Of a DNA stretch of 64,000 nucleotides, positions 1-9,261 are shown in pieces (the stretch's first letter is position 1; each line of letters begins with the position of its first letter). This DNA is from DATARH01 sp036008175. Its GTDB lineage: Bacteria; Pseudomonadota; Alphaproteobacteria; ATCC43930; CGMCC-115725. The stretch is taken from positions 52,071-116,070 of the forward strand of contig DASYOB010000119.1 of assembly GCA_036008175.1 (NCBI GenBank), read 5' to 3'. The notes under the pieces were generated by a model that worked only from the letters and a program-made list of their open reading frames with translations, was not told the origin of the DNA and did not search any database. A program made the position numbers and the translations under genes.

Positions 1-21
1 CATGAGCAGCGCCGCCAGCGA

Positions 22-981
22 ATGCGCCGCGGCAATGCGCGCCTGCCTCTGAGCGAGAACGCACCGAGCGCCGCGTCCCCAGCGGGGGTTGCGGGCACGC
101 TCGCGCTCCGCCGGCAGAGCGATGTGCTGCGCGGCATTCTGCTGATGTGCGCCGGCGTCTCGATGTTCCCGTTCATGAACGCGGCGGTGAAGCTGCTGGC
201 CGCGCATTACCCCGTGGCGCAGATCGTCTGGGCGCGCTTTACCGGGCATCTCGTGATCATGCTGCTGGTGTTTCTGCCGCGCTACGGGCGCCGGCTGCTG
301 GCGACCCGGCGCCCCGGCGTGCAGATCGGCCGGTCGCTGTTGATGCTGGTCAGCAACATGGTTTTCGTCGTGGCGATCACGCGGGTCCCGCTCGCCACCG
401 CCTCTGCGATCGGCTTTACCTCGCCGCTGATCGTGACCGCGCTGTCGGTGCCGCTGTTGCACGAGAGCGTCGGCATCCGGCGCTGGAGCGCGGTTATCGT
501 CGGTTTTACCGGAGCGTTGCTGGTGATACGGCCCGGCACTGGGCTGCACGATCCGGCTGTGCTGCTGTTGTTACTGTCCTCGGCGGCCTACGCGCTCTAT
601 CAGATCGCCACTCGCTGGGTCGGCCTTTACGACGATGCCGCGGTCGGGATCGTGTTTTCGGCGCTGCTCGGCTCGCTGATCATGACCGCGGCATTGCCCT
701 TCGTCTTCGTGATGCCGCGGGACCCGATCGACCTCCTGCTGTTCGGCAGCCTCGGGTTGCTAGGCGGTGCCGGGCACTATCTGGTGATCCGCGCCTTTCA
801 GTCCGGGCCTGCCGCGGTCATCGCCCCGCTCGGCTATGTCGAGCTGCTCGGCACAACGATCCTCGGCTACCTGATCTTCGGCAATTTTCCGGACGCGTGG
901 ACTTGGCTCGGCGCCGCGGTGATCATCGCGTCAGGTGTCTATATCGCCTTTCGCGAGCGGCGCCGGCGCGCCACCCGCTGA
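22..981 (+). CDS. EamA/DMT-superfamily exporter
   Basis: A drug/metabolite transporter of the EamA (RhaT-like) type, an inner-membrane protein with about ten hydrophobic segments arranged as two EamA repeats. The first repeat begins near residue 38 and the second near residue 170. The C-terminal WTWLGAAVIIASG pattern is typical of the family. The substrate cannot be read from sequence. The reading frame is open to the left edge of the window, so the true start may lie upstream; the given ATG precedes a polar leader of about 35 residues before the first membrane helix. A second EamA gene with the same architecture lies at 49976-50926. Its downstream neighbour is convergent. Confidence 0.85.
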   Translation: MRRGNARLPLSENAPSAASPAGVAGTLALRRQSDVLRGILLMCAGVSMFPFMNAAVKLLAAHYPVAQIVWARFTGHLVIMLLVFLPRYGRRLLATRRPGVQIGRSLLMLVSNMVFVVAITRVPLATASAIGFTSPLIVTALSVPLLHESVGIRRWSAVIVGFTGALLVIRPGTGLHDPAVLLLLLSSAAYALYQIATRWVGLYDDAAVGIVFSALLGSLIMTAALPFVFVMPRDPIDLLLFGSLGLLGGAGHYLVIRAFQSGPAAVIAPLGYVELLGTTILGYLIFGNFPDAWTWLGAAVIIASGVYIAFRERRRRATR

Positions 982-990
982 ACCCCAGGA

Positions 991-2631
991 TCATATATTC
1001 TTCGACAGAAAGGCTTTGGCTTCCGACCGTTCCGGCCTGTCCGCGTCCGCCTGGCTGCTCAGCGCCAGCAGCTTCTGATAGGCATCCCGCGCAGTCGCCA
1101 TGTCGCCGGATTGCTGGGCGGCCCTCGCCTTGCCCAGGATGCTGCGAAAGCGGTTGGGTTCGCTCTTCAGCGACAGCTCGTACTCCTTCAACGCTGCAGC
1201 CGAGTCGTTGATTGCGAGCAGCAGATCGGCAAGCAGCTCGCGCGCCGGCAGCACCTCGGCCGGGGTTGCCGGATGCTTGTCCATTGTCGCGTCGAGATCG
1301 GCCGCCGCCCGCACCAGCTCGACCGCTTTCGTGTCGTCGCCCTGGACATGCGCGAGGATGCCCGAGACGCCCAGGCGCTGGACTTCGACCTGATTGGCCC
1401 AATAGGTGTCCTTCCCCGCCAGCAGCTTGTCCTTGAACGATTGCAGCTTGGCGATTTCAGCCTGCGCCCCTGCCGTATCGCCAGTTTGCGCGGCGCCGAG
1501 CCCGCGCGCGAACGCGATCATCGCCTCGCCCCAAGGAAACTGTTCTAGAGGAAAGCCGATCGTCGGCGAGGTAAGCGCTGCGGCAGCACGCCAGTCGCGG
1601 CGTTCGAGCGCGTAGCGCACTGGGATTGCCGCGACCGCATAGGCCATCGGCAGGTTCGGCGCGGTGGTTTTTCGAAACCCGAGCAACTCGTCTACGACCT
1701 GGTTCGCCTTTGCATCCTCTCCGCGCTGCAAATACGCGTATTCGAGATAATCCATGGTATGGACGGTTTCGCCGTCGAAGCCGCCCTCGCCGAGGTTCTT
1801 CTGCGCGTATTTCAACGCCGCAGCTTGCGCGGCGAGGTTCGAGTCGATCGATTGCTGCCACATTCCGAGCCGGGTGAAGATGTGCGAGGGCATGTGCAGC
1901 GCATGCGGCACCTCGGGCGCGATCTTGGCGTAGCAGATCGCCGCCGGCAGACCGGCCTCGGCAAGCTCCTGCGTGTCGTCGCTGTGGATCAGGTAGTGAA
2001 CCGCGCCGGGGTGGTTCGGCTGTTCGGCAAAAACCTTGTTGAGGATATCGGCAGCCTTCTTCTTGTTGGCGAAGGTCTTGTCGGTGGGCGATGCGGTCGC
2101 GTTCAAGGCGAGCGCGTAGAATACGCCCGCTTCCCGATCCTCGGGGTAGCGCAGATGCACCTGTTCCATCGCCTTCTCGTAGGCGACGGCGCGCGTCCGG
2201 TGATCCAGCTTGTCATTGTCGCGGTAGAATGCGGCGATCGCCGCGATGTAATCCTTCTCGCGATCCGTTTTCGGCGCCGCGGCCATCGCCTTGTCGACCG
2301 CCTCCGAGCCGGCTTTCAGCGCGGCGGCATTGGGCGGATACCACAGCGGGTACCAATGGCTCATCGCGATGCCCCAATAGGCCATCGCGCAGCCCGGCTC
2401 CGCTTGGGCTATGGCCGTAAAAGCCTTCAACGCCTCCGGATACCAGAACGAATGCAGCGTCCAGACCGCCTGCTTGAACATCTTTTGGCTGTCGGGCGCG
2501 CAGGAGATCGGGAAATTGACCTCGCCGATCGCCTTCGCCTCGCTTTGGGCATCGGCGCGCGCACCGGTCGAGATCGGCGATACGGCGAGAATGGCCGCGG
2601 CAACGATGCCGCACAGGCGATTGCGTGTCAT
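991..2631 (-). CDS. Exported TPR-repeat protein
   Basis: A 546-residue protein with a Sec signal peptide (residues 1-27, ending near ARA-DA) followed by tetratricopeptide-like helical repeats. The first clear repeat is around residues 50-90 and the last around 480-530, with typical A-x-x-x-Y/F-x-x-A-L spacing. TPR arrays bind other proteins; no catalytic motif is visible. It is probably periplasmic. Annotated homologues are usually called hypothetical or TPR-repeat protein. It diverges from the acyl-CoA dehydrogenase gene across a spacer of about 190 bases and converges on the DMT exporter only 9 bases away. Function unknown. Confidence 0.8.
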   Translation of the reverse strand: MTRNRLCGIVAAAILAVSPISTGARADAQSEAKAIGEVNFPISCAPDSQKMFKQAVWTLHSFWYPEALKAFTAIAQAEPGCAMAYWGIAMSHWYPLWYPPNAAALKAGSEAVDKAMAAAPKTDREKDYIAAIAAFYRDNDKLDHRTRAVAYEKAMEQVHLRYPEDREAGVFYALALNATASPTDKTFANKKKAADILNKVFAEQPNHPGAVHYLIHSDDTQELAEAGLPAAICYAKIAPEVPHALHMPSHIFTRLGMWQQSIDSNLAAQAAALKYAQKNLGEGGFDGETVHTMDYLEYAYLQRGEDAKANQVVDELLGFRKTTAPNLPMAYAVAAIPVRYALERRDWRAAAALTSPTIGFPLEQFPWGEAMIAFARGLGAAQTGDTAGAQAEIAKLQSFKDKLLAGKDTYWANQVEVQRLGVSGILAHVQGDDTKAVELVRAAADLDATMDKHPATPAEVLPARELLADLLLAINDSAAALKEYELSLKSEPNRFRSILGKARAAQQSGDMATARDAYQKLLALSSQADADRPERSEAKAFLSKNI

Positions 2632-2822
2632 GGCGATATCCTCCGAAGGTCCACGGCCCGTTCGTCGCCGGGCGGGGGCGCGGGAGTGCGTGACGGCAGA
2701 TTGAACCAGAGTTCGCAGCGTGTATCACGGGGCAATCGGCACCCAGGCCGCTGACCCGGCGGCTTGACCCCGCCGTACGCGATCCTCAACGATACCACGG
2801 CATCAAGGCGCGGAGCCAGCCC

Positions 2823-4019
2823 ATGGACTTCACGATTCCTTCCGAGCTGATCGAACTGAAGGAGCGCACCGCGCGCTTCGTGCGCGACGAGATCATGCCG
2901 CGCGAGGCCGATCCGCGGCAGACCCCGCATGGGCCCACCGAGGAATTCCGCCGCGAGCTGGTGGCGCTGGCGCGTGCCCGTGGCCTCCTCTCGCCGCATG
3001 TCGGCCGCGAATGGGGCGGTCTCGGTCTCGATCATCGGGGTAAGGCCATCGTCTTCGAGGCAGCCGGCTATTCGCCGCTGGCGACGATCGCGATGAACAT
3101 CTTCGCGCCGGACGAAGCCAACATGCACCTGTTGGAGCAGGTCGCCGAGGAGCGGCAGAAGGAGGAATGGCTGCGCCCGCTGGCGGCCGGCGACATCCGA
3201 TCCTGCTTCATGATGACCGAGCCGGCGCCCGGTGCGGGCGCCGACCCGTCGATGCTGCTGACCACCGCCCGCCGGGCTAGCAACGCGCCGGGCAGCGATT
3301 TCGTCATCGACGGCACCAAATGGCTGATCACCGGCGCCGTCGGCGCCGATCTGGCGATCGTCATGGCGAAGAACGAGAGCGATCCGCTCGGCCCCGCCGG
3401 CTCGACGATGTTTTTGGCGCATATGAACGCGCCCGGCATCCATATCGAGCGGGTGCTCGATACCCTCGACCAGTATATGAGCGGCGGGCATGCAGTGGTC
3501 CGGCTCGACGAGTTGCGCGTGCCGGAAACGGCGGTCCTCGGGCGGGTCGGCGAGGGCTTCCGCTATGCGCAAGCAAGGCTTGCTCCGGCGCGCCTGACGC
3601 ATTGCATGCGGTGGCTTGGCGCCGCCCGCCGCGCGCACGACATTGCCACGGATTACGCCCGGCGTCGCACGGCTTTCGGCAAGCCGTTGGGCGAGCACGA
3701 GGGGGTTGGGTTCATGCTCGCAGACAACGAGATGGACCTGCACACCTGTCGGCTGGTGATCTGGCATGCCGCCTGGGTGCTCGATAACGGCGAGCGCGGG
3801 CGGCACGAATCGAGCTTGGCCAAGGTGATTTGCTCGGAGGCGATCTGGCGGGTGGTCGACCGCAGCATGCAGGTGCTGGGCGGGCTCGGCATCACCGACG
3901 ATACGATCGTTGCCCGCATCTTTCGCGAGGTCCGCCCGTTCCGGATCTATGACGGCCCCTCGGAGGTGCATCGCTGGTCGATCGCCCAGCGCGTGCTGCG
4001 CACGGGCGGGACGGGGTAG
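2823..4019 (+). CDS. Acyl-CoA dehydrogenase (ACAD10/11-like)
   Basis: An FAD-dependent acyl-CoA dehydrogenase of 398 residues, the usual family length. It contains the N-terminal helical domain (about 1-125), the central beta domain with the FMMTEPAPGAG substrate/FAD segment (about 130-235) and the C-terminal helical domain carrying RIYDGPSEVHR near residue 380. This last motif resembles ACAD10/11-type enzymes rather than the short-chain GFT/E368 type. It oxidises an acyl-CoA to the enoyl-CoA and passes electrons to ETF. No other beta-oxidation genes adjoin it, so chain length and pathway are open. Confidence 0.9.
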   Translation: MDFTIPSELIELKERTARFVRDEIMPREADPRQTPHGPTEEFRRELVALARARGLLSPHVGREWGGLGLDHRGKAIVFEAAGYSPLATIAMNIFAPDEANMHLLEQVAEERQKEEWLRPLAAGDIRSCFMMTEPAPGAGADPSMLLTTARRASNAPGSDFVIDGTKWLITGAVGADLAIVMAKNESDPLGPAGSTMFLAHMNAPGIHIERVLDTLDQYMSGGHAVVRLDELRVPETAVLGRVGEGFRYAQARLAPARLTHCMRWLGAARRAHDIATDYARRRTAFGKPLGEHEGVGFMLADNEMDLHTCRLVIWHAAWVLDNGERGRHESSLAKVICSEAIWRVVDRSMQVLGGLGITDDTIVARIFREVRPFRIYDGPSEVHRWSIAQRVLRTGGTG

Positions 4020-4058
4020 CGCGGCGCGCCGCAGCACAGCTAACTGCGAGCATTCGCC

Positions 4059-4625
4059 GTGATCGAAGCTTTAGCCGTTTCGTTCGGACTGGTGGCGCTC
4101 GCCGAGATCGGCGACAAGACGCAGCTCCTGACGTTGGTGCTGGCGACCCGGTTCCGGCGACCCTGGCCGATCCTCGCCGGCATCGTTGTCGCGACGCTGC
4201 TCAACCACCTGATCGCCGCGGGCATCGGGTTTTTTGTCGGTGAGAAGCTCGAAGGACCCTGGCTGAAATGGGTAATCGCGGCGTCGTTCTTCGCGATCGC
4301 GATCTGGGCGATGTTTCCCGATCGCCTGGACGAGGATGAACGTCCGCAGCAGCCGCGGCTCGGCGTCTTCGGCGCGACCGCCATCGCATTTTTTCTGGTC
4401 GAGATCGGCGACCGGACGCAGATCGCCACCGCGGTCCTCGCTGCCCAATTCGCCACATGGTTGCCGGTCGTCGCCGGCACGACGCTTGGCATGGTCGCCG
4501 CCAATCTGCCGGTCGTCTTCCTCGGCGGCCAGCTGACGCGCTGGATCGCAATCAAGTGGCTGCGCTGGGGCGCGGTGTTGCTGTCGGCCGCGCTCGGCAT
4601 AGCCGCCCTGCTGCCGACGCATTAG
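4059..4625 (+). CDS. TMEM165/GDT1 family cation transporter
   Basis: A 188-residue membrane protein of the UPF0016 (TMEM165/GDT1/MneA) family, which transports Mn2+ and/or Ca2+ against protons. The two diagnostic repeats are visible: EIGDKTQ at residues 16-22 and EIGDRTQ at 115-121, each followed by a hydrophobic segment, separated by an acidic-basic loop (DRLDEDERPQQ). Six membrane helices are expected. The start is GTG at 4059. Bacterial members studied so far mostly export manganese; which ion is moved here is inference. Confidence 0.9.
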   Translation: MIEALAVSFGLVALAEIGDKTQLLTLVLATRFRRPWPILAGIVVATLLNHLIAAGIGFFVGEKLEGPWLKWVIAASFFAIAIWAMFPDRLDEDERPQQPRLGVFGATAIAFFLVEIGDRTQIATAVLAAQFATWLPVVAGTTLGMVAANLPVVFLGGQLTRWIAIKWLRWGAVLLSAALGIAALLPTH

Positions 4626-4711
4626 CGCTGCGAGGGGCGAACGCGATACGCTCACGCTTCAATCGCAATAAGAACCTCGAATAGAGGATCGGAATTCGGG
4701 AGGAGCGGCGG

Positions 4712-6472
4712 ATGGCGTACGATCTGATAATCAAGAACGGCCGGATCGTCGACGGCTCGGGCGAACCAGCCTTCCAGGCCGATGTCGCAGTAAAAAACGG
4801 CAGGATCGTTGGCGTCGGCAAGGCGAATGGCGCGGCTGCTATGCACACGATCGACGCCGAGGGGCGGGTCGTCGCGCCGGGCTTCATCGACCACCACACC
4901 CATTTCGACCCGCAGGCGGTGTGGGACCCCTATTGCGGCTCGTCAGTCCATAACGGCCACACCACGATCGTCGTCGGCCAATGCGGGCAGGTCATCGCTC
5001 CCGTGCGGCCAGGCGATGGCGAGTGGTACCTCGAATTCTTTTCCGACGCCGAGCAGATCCCGCTCAGCGTGATGAAGGCCGGGCTCGATGTGAGCTGGGA
5101 GTCGATCGGCGATTATCTCGATACGCTTGGTAAGCGGCGCGGCTGCAACGTCGGCACCCTGATCGGCCACTCCGGCGTCCGCCGCTATGTAATGGGCGAG
5201 GCTGCCTCGGAGCGCCAGGCCACGGCCGACGAAATGGCCGCGATGAAGAAGCTGATCCGCGAGGCGATGCATGCCGGAGCGCTCGGCTTCTCGACCGCGC
5301 CAAAGGATCGCGGCGACCCGGCCGGCGTCTGCGACGACGACGAGCGCTGGGAACTCGCCACCGTGCTCGGCGAGCTCGGCACCGGCATCTTCCAGGTCGC
5401 CGGCGGCGCGCCCGGCGGCACCGCCGCGACACGCGAAGTCGCCCGCCAGCTGGCGGCGCGCACCGGGCGGCCGTCAATCTACAATCTCGTGTCGCAGCCG
5501 ATCGCGAACCCGGAGGAATGGCAGAAGCATCTGCAATGGCTAGAGGATCAATTCCAGAGCGGCGCGCGCTGCTATGGCTCGTGCACTTCGGTCGTCGCCG
5601 GGGCAATCTTCAACCTGCAGCGCGGCCTCAATGTTCCGCAGGACGAGGACATCACCGACCCGCAAGGCATCTTCCGCGGCATGCCGAGCTGGGACAAAGT
5701 CATGGCGCTGCCGTATCAGGAGCGCATACGCGCCTTCCGCGACCCCGGACTGCGCAAGGCCCTCTCCGCCGAGGCGGTCGAAGGCACCGTCGAGCAGGAA
5801 GGCGGGATGACTGACCGGCGTGGCCGCGCGCGCGGCTTCTTCAACCGGCGCTGGGATCTGGTGCAGGTGTTCATGACCGAGAAGGGTCAGAACCGCCACC
5901 TGGAGGGCAAGAGCGTTGAACAGATCGCCCGGGAACAGAACAAGGGCGTGATGGACGCCTTCCTCGACTTGTCGCTCGACGAGGAACTGCAGACCTGCTT
6001 CATCGCGATTGACCGTAATACCGACGCGGCGGCGCAGAAGCAGATCCTCGGCTCGCGCTACACGGTGATCGGCACCAGTGACGGCGGCGCCCGACCGCAC
6101 ACTGCCGATCGCCACGAGTACAGCACCCATCTCCTGGGGCACTGGGTGCGCGACCAGCAGGCGATGACCTTGGAAGAAGCGATCTATCGGCTGACCGGCA
6201 AGACCGCGCTGATGCATGATCTGCACGACCGCGGCTTCATCGCTGCAGGCAAGGCGGCCGACATCACGATCTTCGACCCCGACGCGATCGCCTCGAAGCC
6301 GCGCGAACCCGTCGCCGACCTGCCGGGCGGCGGCATCCAGGTCAAGCGCGATTCCGTTGGCATCGAGCACGTCATCGTCAACGGCAAGGTGCTGTTCGAG
6401 CACGGCGCGCTGACCGACGCCCTGCCGGGTCAGATCATCCGCGGCCCGCTGTATCGGGGCGTGCGCGCGTAG
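4712..6472 (+). CDS. N-acyl-D-amino-acid deacylase family amidohydrolase
   Basis: A 586-residue amidohydrolase of the D-aminoacylase type, with an N-terminal beta-sandwich strand (IIKNGRIVDGSG), the metal-binding HTH triplet at residues 62-64 (FIDHHTHFD) and a C-terminal return to the beta-sandwich (GKAADITIFDP, then HVIVNGKVLFE). Family members hydrolyse N-acyl-D-amino acids or related amides in a zinc-dependent way. It is longer than the classical enzyme (about 480 residues), like many uncharacterised proteobacterial relatives. The start follows a good ribosome-binding site (GGGAGGAG). It ends convergent with an unrelated operon. Confidence 0.85.
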   Translation: MAYDLIIKNGRIVDGSGEPAFQADVAVKNGRIVGVGKANGAAAMHTIDAEGRVVAPGFIDHHTHFDPQAVWDPYCGSSVHNGHTTIVVGQCGQVIAPVRPGDGEWYLEFFSDAEQIPLSVMKAGLDVSWESIGDYLDTLGKRRGCNVGTLIGHSGVRRYVMGEAASERQATADEMAAMKKLIREAMHAGALGFSTAPKDRGDPAGVCDDDERWELATVLGELGTGIFQVAGGAPGGTAATREVARQLAARTGRPSIYNLVSQPIANPEEWQKHLQWLEDQFQSGARCYGSCTSVVAGAIFNLQRGLNVPQDEDITDPQGIFRGMPSWDKVMALPYQERIRAFRDPGLRKALSAEAVEGTVEQEGGMTDRRGRARGFFNRRWDLVQVFMTEKGQNRHLEGKSVEQIAREQNKGVMDAFLDLSLDEELQTCFIAIDRNTDAAAQKQILGSRYTVIGTSDGGARPHTADRHEYSTHLLGHWVRDQQAMTLEEAIYRLTGKTALMHDLHDRGFIAAGKAADITIFDPDAIASKPREPVADLPGGGIQVKRDSVGIEHVIVNGKVLFEHGALTDALPGQIIRGPLYRGVRA

Positions 6473-6505
6473 CCCGCAACGGAGCGAAAGCGCGTTTGGC
6501 GAGAC

Positions 6506-7585
6506 CTATTTCGCCTCGCTCGGCGCAGCGAAAAACTCCGGTGCGCCGGGCCGTTCGCGTACCGTCTTGAGGAAAAACCCGGGCGGATCGCCGGCCGGGT
6601 CCTCAGGCGGGACGATCCGCGTCCATTCGCGGCAATCGATCAGCACGAAATCGGCGCCGCCCTCCGGCATCGGCGCGTCGCTGCAACGGCCGGTCGCGGC
6701 GAACCGCGCGGCGGCCGCGGTGACCGTCATAGCGTCGTATTGGCGGTTGCCCTTGGCGTTCTGCCAGCGCTCCCAGCGGGTGCCGCCGAGCTCGCGGGTA
6801 AAATAGAAGCGCTCGACGTGGTCGGCCGTATCGCGATGGCCGCCGCCGTAATGGTCGGAGATCAGGGTCAGCAGCGTGATCGGCGTGCCCTGACCCGGCA
6901 CAGCGCGGTAGCGCACCGGTGCGACATGCCAGCGCGTATAGGCTGCGTTGAAGCGGCTCGGGCAGCTCTCCTGATCCCCGGCCTTCAGGTCGTTAAGCCG
7001 AGCGATGGTTTCGCCGGCGAGCGGAGCCGGACGCTCCGGATCGAATTGCGCAATGATCCAGGAGCGCATCAAAGCCGCGGCGCCGACCGGCCCTTCGCAC
7101 TCGCCGACAAACAGTTGAAACCCGCCGCCGCCATCCTCGGTCGCGGCGATCGACACCACGCCGGGCGAGAACACCGCGACGTCGCCGCCGTCGCCGCCAC
7201 GGTCGAAGACGCCGAAACGCCGGTTCTCGAAGCCGCCGAAATCGAAGGAGTGCTCAACAACGGTGCCGAGACCGGCGGTCTCGACCGGGAAGGAATCATG
7301 CCGCTGGTAGCCTTTCGGCGGACCGCCGTTCGGCGAGGGTTGGTCGTGCTTGTGATAGGGCAAAGGCTCGCCGGCGCGCAGATCGCGTTGGGCGACGCAC
7401 GCCGGGTCGCGATCGGCCGGGCTATGACCGATCAGCACCGCGCTCTTCGCGTCGAGGCAGACGTTCTGGATCATGAAATCGTGCAGCACGGCCGCGTCCC
7501 CAATTACTGGCGTGTCGTCGGCGCGCGAGGTGAGCGCGCTTAGCGCGGCCAGCCATACTACGGCGAGCACAAGCCGCAGTGCCAT
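6506..7585 (-). CDS. Exported protein of unknown function, last gene of the FTR1 operon
   Basis: A 359-residue protein beginning with a signal peptide (MALRLVLAVVWLAALSALTSRA), which favours the ATG at 7585 over the upstream in-frame start at 7678. I do not recognise a family. The mature protein has several cysteines (for example NVCLDAK, DPACVA, ESCPSRF, GRCSDAP, DCREW) that could form disulfides, and conserved-looking aromatic stretches. It starts 5 bases after the stop of the barrel gene, so it is probably cotranscribed with cupredoxin, FTR1 and the barrel. A periplasmic or surface role in iron handling is inference from this context only. Confidence 0.7.
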   Translation of the reverse strand: MALRLVLAVVWLAALSALTSRADDTPVIGDAAVLHDFMIQNVCLDAKSAVLIGHSPADRDPACVAQRDLRAGEPLPYHKHDQPSPNGGPPKGYQRHDSFPVETAGLGTVVEHSFDFGGFENRRFGVFDRGGDGGDVAVFSPGVVSIAATEDGGGGFQLFVGECEGPVGAAALMRSWIIAQFDPERPAPLAGETIARLNDLKAGDQESCPSRFNAAYTRWHVAPVRYRAVPGQGTPITLLTLISDHYGGGHRDTADHVERFYFTRELGGTRWERWQNAKGNRQYDAMTVTAAAARFAATGRCSDAPMPEGGADFVLIDCREWTRIVPPEDPAGDPPGFFLKTVRERPGAPEFFAAPSEAK

Positions 7586-7590
7586 CGTCG

Positions 7591-8376
7591 TCAAAAATGG
7601 AGCTCGTACTCGATCTGCCAGCGCAGCGTCCGGCGCGGCGCTGCGGGGGTCAGGCCGAACAGCACCCCACCGTTCCATTTCAGCGTGCCCGGCCCGAGTT
7701 CATGCACCTCTCCGAAGAGCTGCGGCCCGACCCGATGGTCCTGCTCGCTGATCGGCGAGAAGTGGCCGAATGCCCCGGGCGTGCCGTAGGCCTGGATACC
7801 GGGCTCGACGGGCGTACCAAGCGCGAGCCGGCTTTCGAGCGCATAGGTAAACTCGGGCCGGCCCGAGGCGAACCCGCCGATGTCTTTTTCGATGAACAGG
7901 TTGACCGTATTGACCGTATGGAAAAATTCCTTGCGCAGGATCGGGCCGAACGTGGTTTCGTTCGGTGCTCCCTTGGTCAAGACCTGCCCATATTCGATGA
8001 AGAACCCGGGGTCCAGCCAGTATTCGCCGCGCTCGGTGAACTGGAACCGGTTTTCCGAGGTGATCTGGTTGAACGTCAGATGGTTGTGCGGCCCCGGCGG
8101 GCGGAAGGTTTCGAATTCGACTTCGGTGTGCCAGAAATTGGTGACGCCGTAGCCGAATTCGGTGACGAAGCTCTTTTCGTTGTCGGTGTCTGGGCGGCCG
8201 CTCATCCCGTAGGAGCCGATCGGCTCGATTTCCCATTCGCCGTACTCGGCATCGGGCATCTGCACCTTGAAATCGGCACGCGCGGGCTCCGGCTTGGCTC
8301 CGAGCAGCAGCGCCGCTGCGGCCGTGATGAAAATGCGACGCAACCGCAACTGTACCGTGGATTCGGGGCGACCCAT
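7591..8376 (-). CDS. Putative outer-membrane beta-barrel protein of the FTR1 operon
   Basis: A 261-residue protein with a signal peptide (positive RLRRIF, hydrophobic AAAALLLG, then ADF). The rest is alternating amphipathic strands rich in aromatic and glycine residues, ending in WQIEYELHF, whose terminal Phe is the classical outer-membrane barrel signal. No named domain is recognisable. It lies 25 bases after the FTR1 permease and 5 bases before the exported protein gene, as the third gene of four. A role as outer-membrane pore for the metal substrate is possible but only inferred. Confidence 0.75.
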   Translation of the reverse strand: MGRPESTVQLRLRRIFITAAAALLLGAKPEPARADFKVQMPDAEYGEWEIEPIGSYGMSGRPDTDNEKSFVTEFGYGVTNFWHTEVEFETFRPPGPHNHLTFNQITSENRFQFTERGEYWLDPGFFIEYGQVLTKGAPNETTFGPILRKEFFHTVNTVNLFIEKDIGGFASGRPEFTYALESRLALGTPVEPGIQAYGTPGAFGHFSPISEQDHRVGPQLFGEVHELGPGTLKWNGGVLFGLTPAAPRRTLRWQIEYELHF

Positions 8377-8401
8377 TCCCGTTTCCCGCTGCTCGTCGGC
8401 T

Positions 8402-9250
8402 TTAGGCGCTGCGCTGAGAATGGGCGCTATCAGCGCGCGCCGGCGCCGTGCTGCCGCCGACGAGCCGCATCAGGCAGCCGATCACCAGCAGGGTCGCGAG
8501 ATAAAAGACGAGCTGGATGCCGGCAGGCTGCGCGGTGTAACCGATAAGCGTGTGCAGGACCCGACCAAGGAGGCTTTCTTCGCTCAGCAGGAAGGAGGTG
8601 TCCCACAGATTGGAACCGAGCGGCGGCAGCAGGTCGGCCTGCAGCAGAAAGGCGGCGCCTTGCGAAGCCATACCGGCCGCGAGCAGCAGCACCAGCCAGC
8701 TCGTCACCGCAAAGAGATGGCGCAACGGAATGCTGACGAGGCCGAGGTAGATCGCTGCTCCCGCGGCAACACCCGCGAACAACCCGATCACTCCGCCGAC
8801 CGCCATTGCCGCGGGACCGCCGGCGCCGGCCAGCGCGATGCCATAAAGAAACAGCACGACCTCCGAGCCTTCGCGCAGAACCGCGAGCCCAACGACGATG
8901 GCAAGCGCCCAGAGCGGCCGCGCCCCGGTGCGCACCGCCGTACCGAGCCGGTTGGCGGCACTCGCCATTTCGCGGCCGTGTCGTGTCATCCAGATGTTGT
9001 GCCAGCCCAACATTGCCACGGCGGCGAACAGGATCGCGGCATCGAACAACTCCTGCCCAATGCCGTCGACTGCGCCAGCAATGGTCCCAGCACCAGCGGC
9101 GACCACCATCGCGCCGAGCACCCCAGAGAGAATGCCGCCGAACACCCAAACCCCGCGGCCGGGCACGCCGCGGCTCGCCGCCAGCACCACGCCAACGATC
9201 AGCGCGGCTTCTAGAATCTCGCGGAAAACGATGATCGCGGTCGGCAACAT
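8402..9250 (-). CDS. FTR1-family iron permease (EfeU-like)
   Basis: A 282-residue inner-membrane protein with seven predicted helices. The two iron-binding R-E-x-x-E motifs of the FTR1/EfeU family are present: REILE at residues 10-14 in the first helix (the usual form is REGLE) and REGSE at residues 126-130. FTR1 proteins move ferric iron after oxidation or periplasmic capture. In EfeUOB systems the partners are EfeO and the peroxidase EfeB; neither is seen here, and the neighbours are a stand-alone cupredoxin and a barrel. The start ATG lies 11 bases after the cupredoxin stop. Iron regulation is likely but no Fur, Irr or RirA box could be confirmed. Confidence 0.92.
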   Translation of the reverse strand: MLPTAIIVFREILEAALIVGVVLAASRGVPGRGVWVFGGILSGVLGAMVVAAGAGTIAGAVDGIGQELFDAAILFAAVAMLGWHNIWMTRHGREMASAANRLGTAVRTGARPLWALAIVVGLAVLREGSEVVLFLYGIALAGAGGPAAMAVGGVIGLFAGVAAGAAIYLGLVSIPLRHLFAVTSWLVLLLAAGMASQGAAFLLQADLLPPLGSNLWDTSFLLSEESLLGRVLHTLIGYTAQPAGIQLVFYLATLLVIGCLMRLVGGSTAPARADSAHSQRSA

Positions 9251-9261
9251 CGCCCGCCTGC

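Noticed and set aside
2628..4037. Long open frame on the minus strand opposite the acyl-CoA dehydrogenase
   Set aside because: It mirrors a clear plus-strand gene, has a low-complexity composition rich in Arg, His and Ala, and shows no domain. Such antisense frames are expected at high GC.
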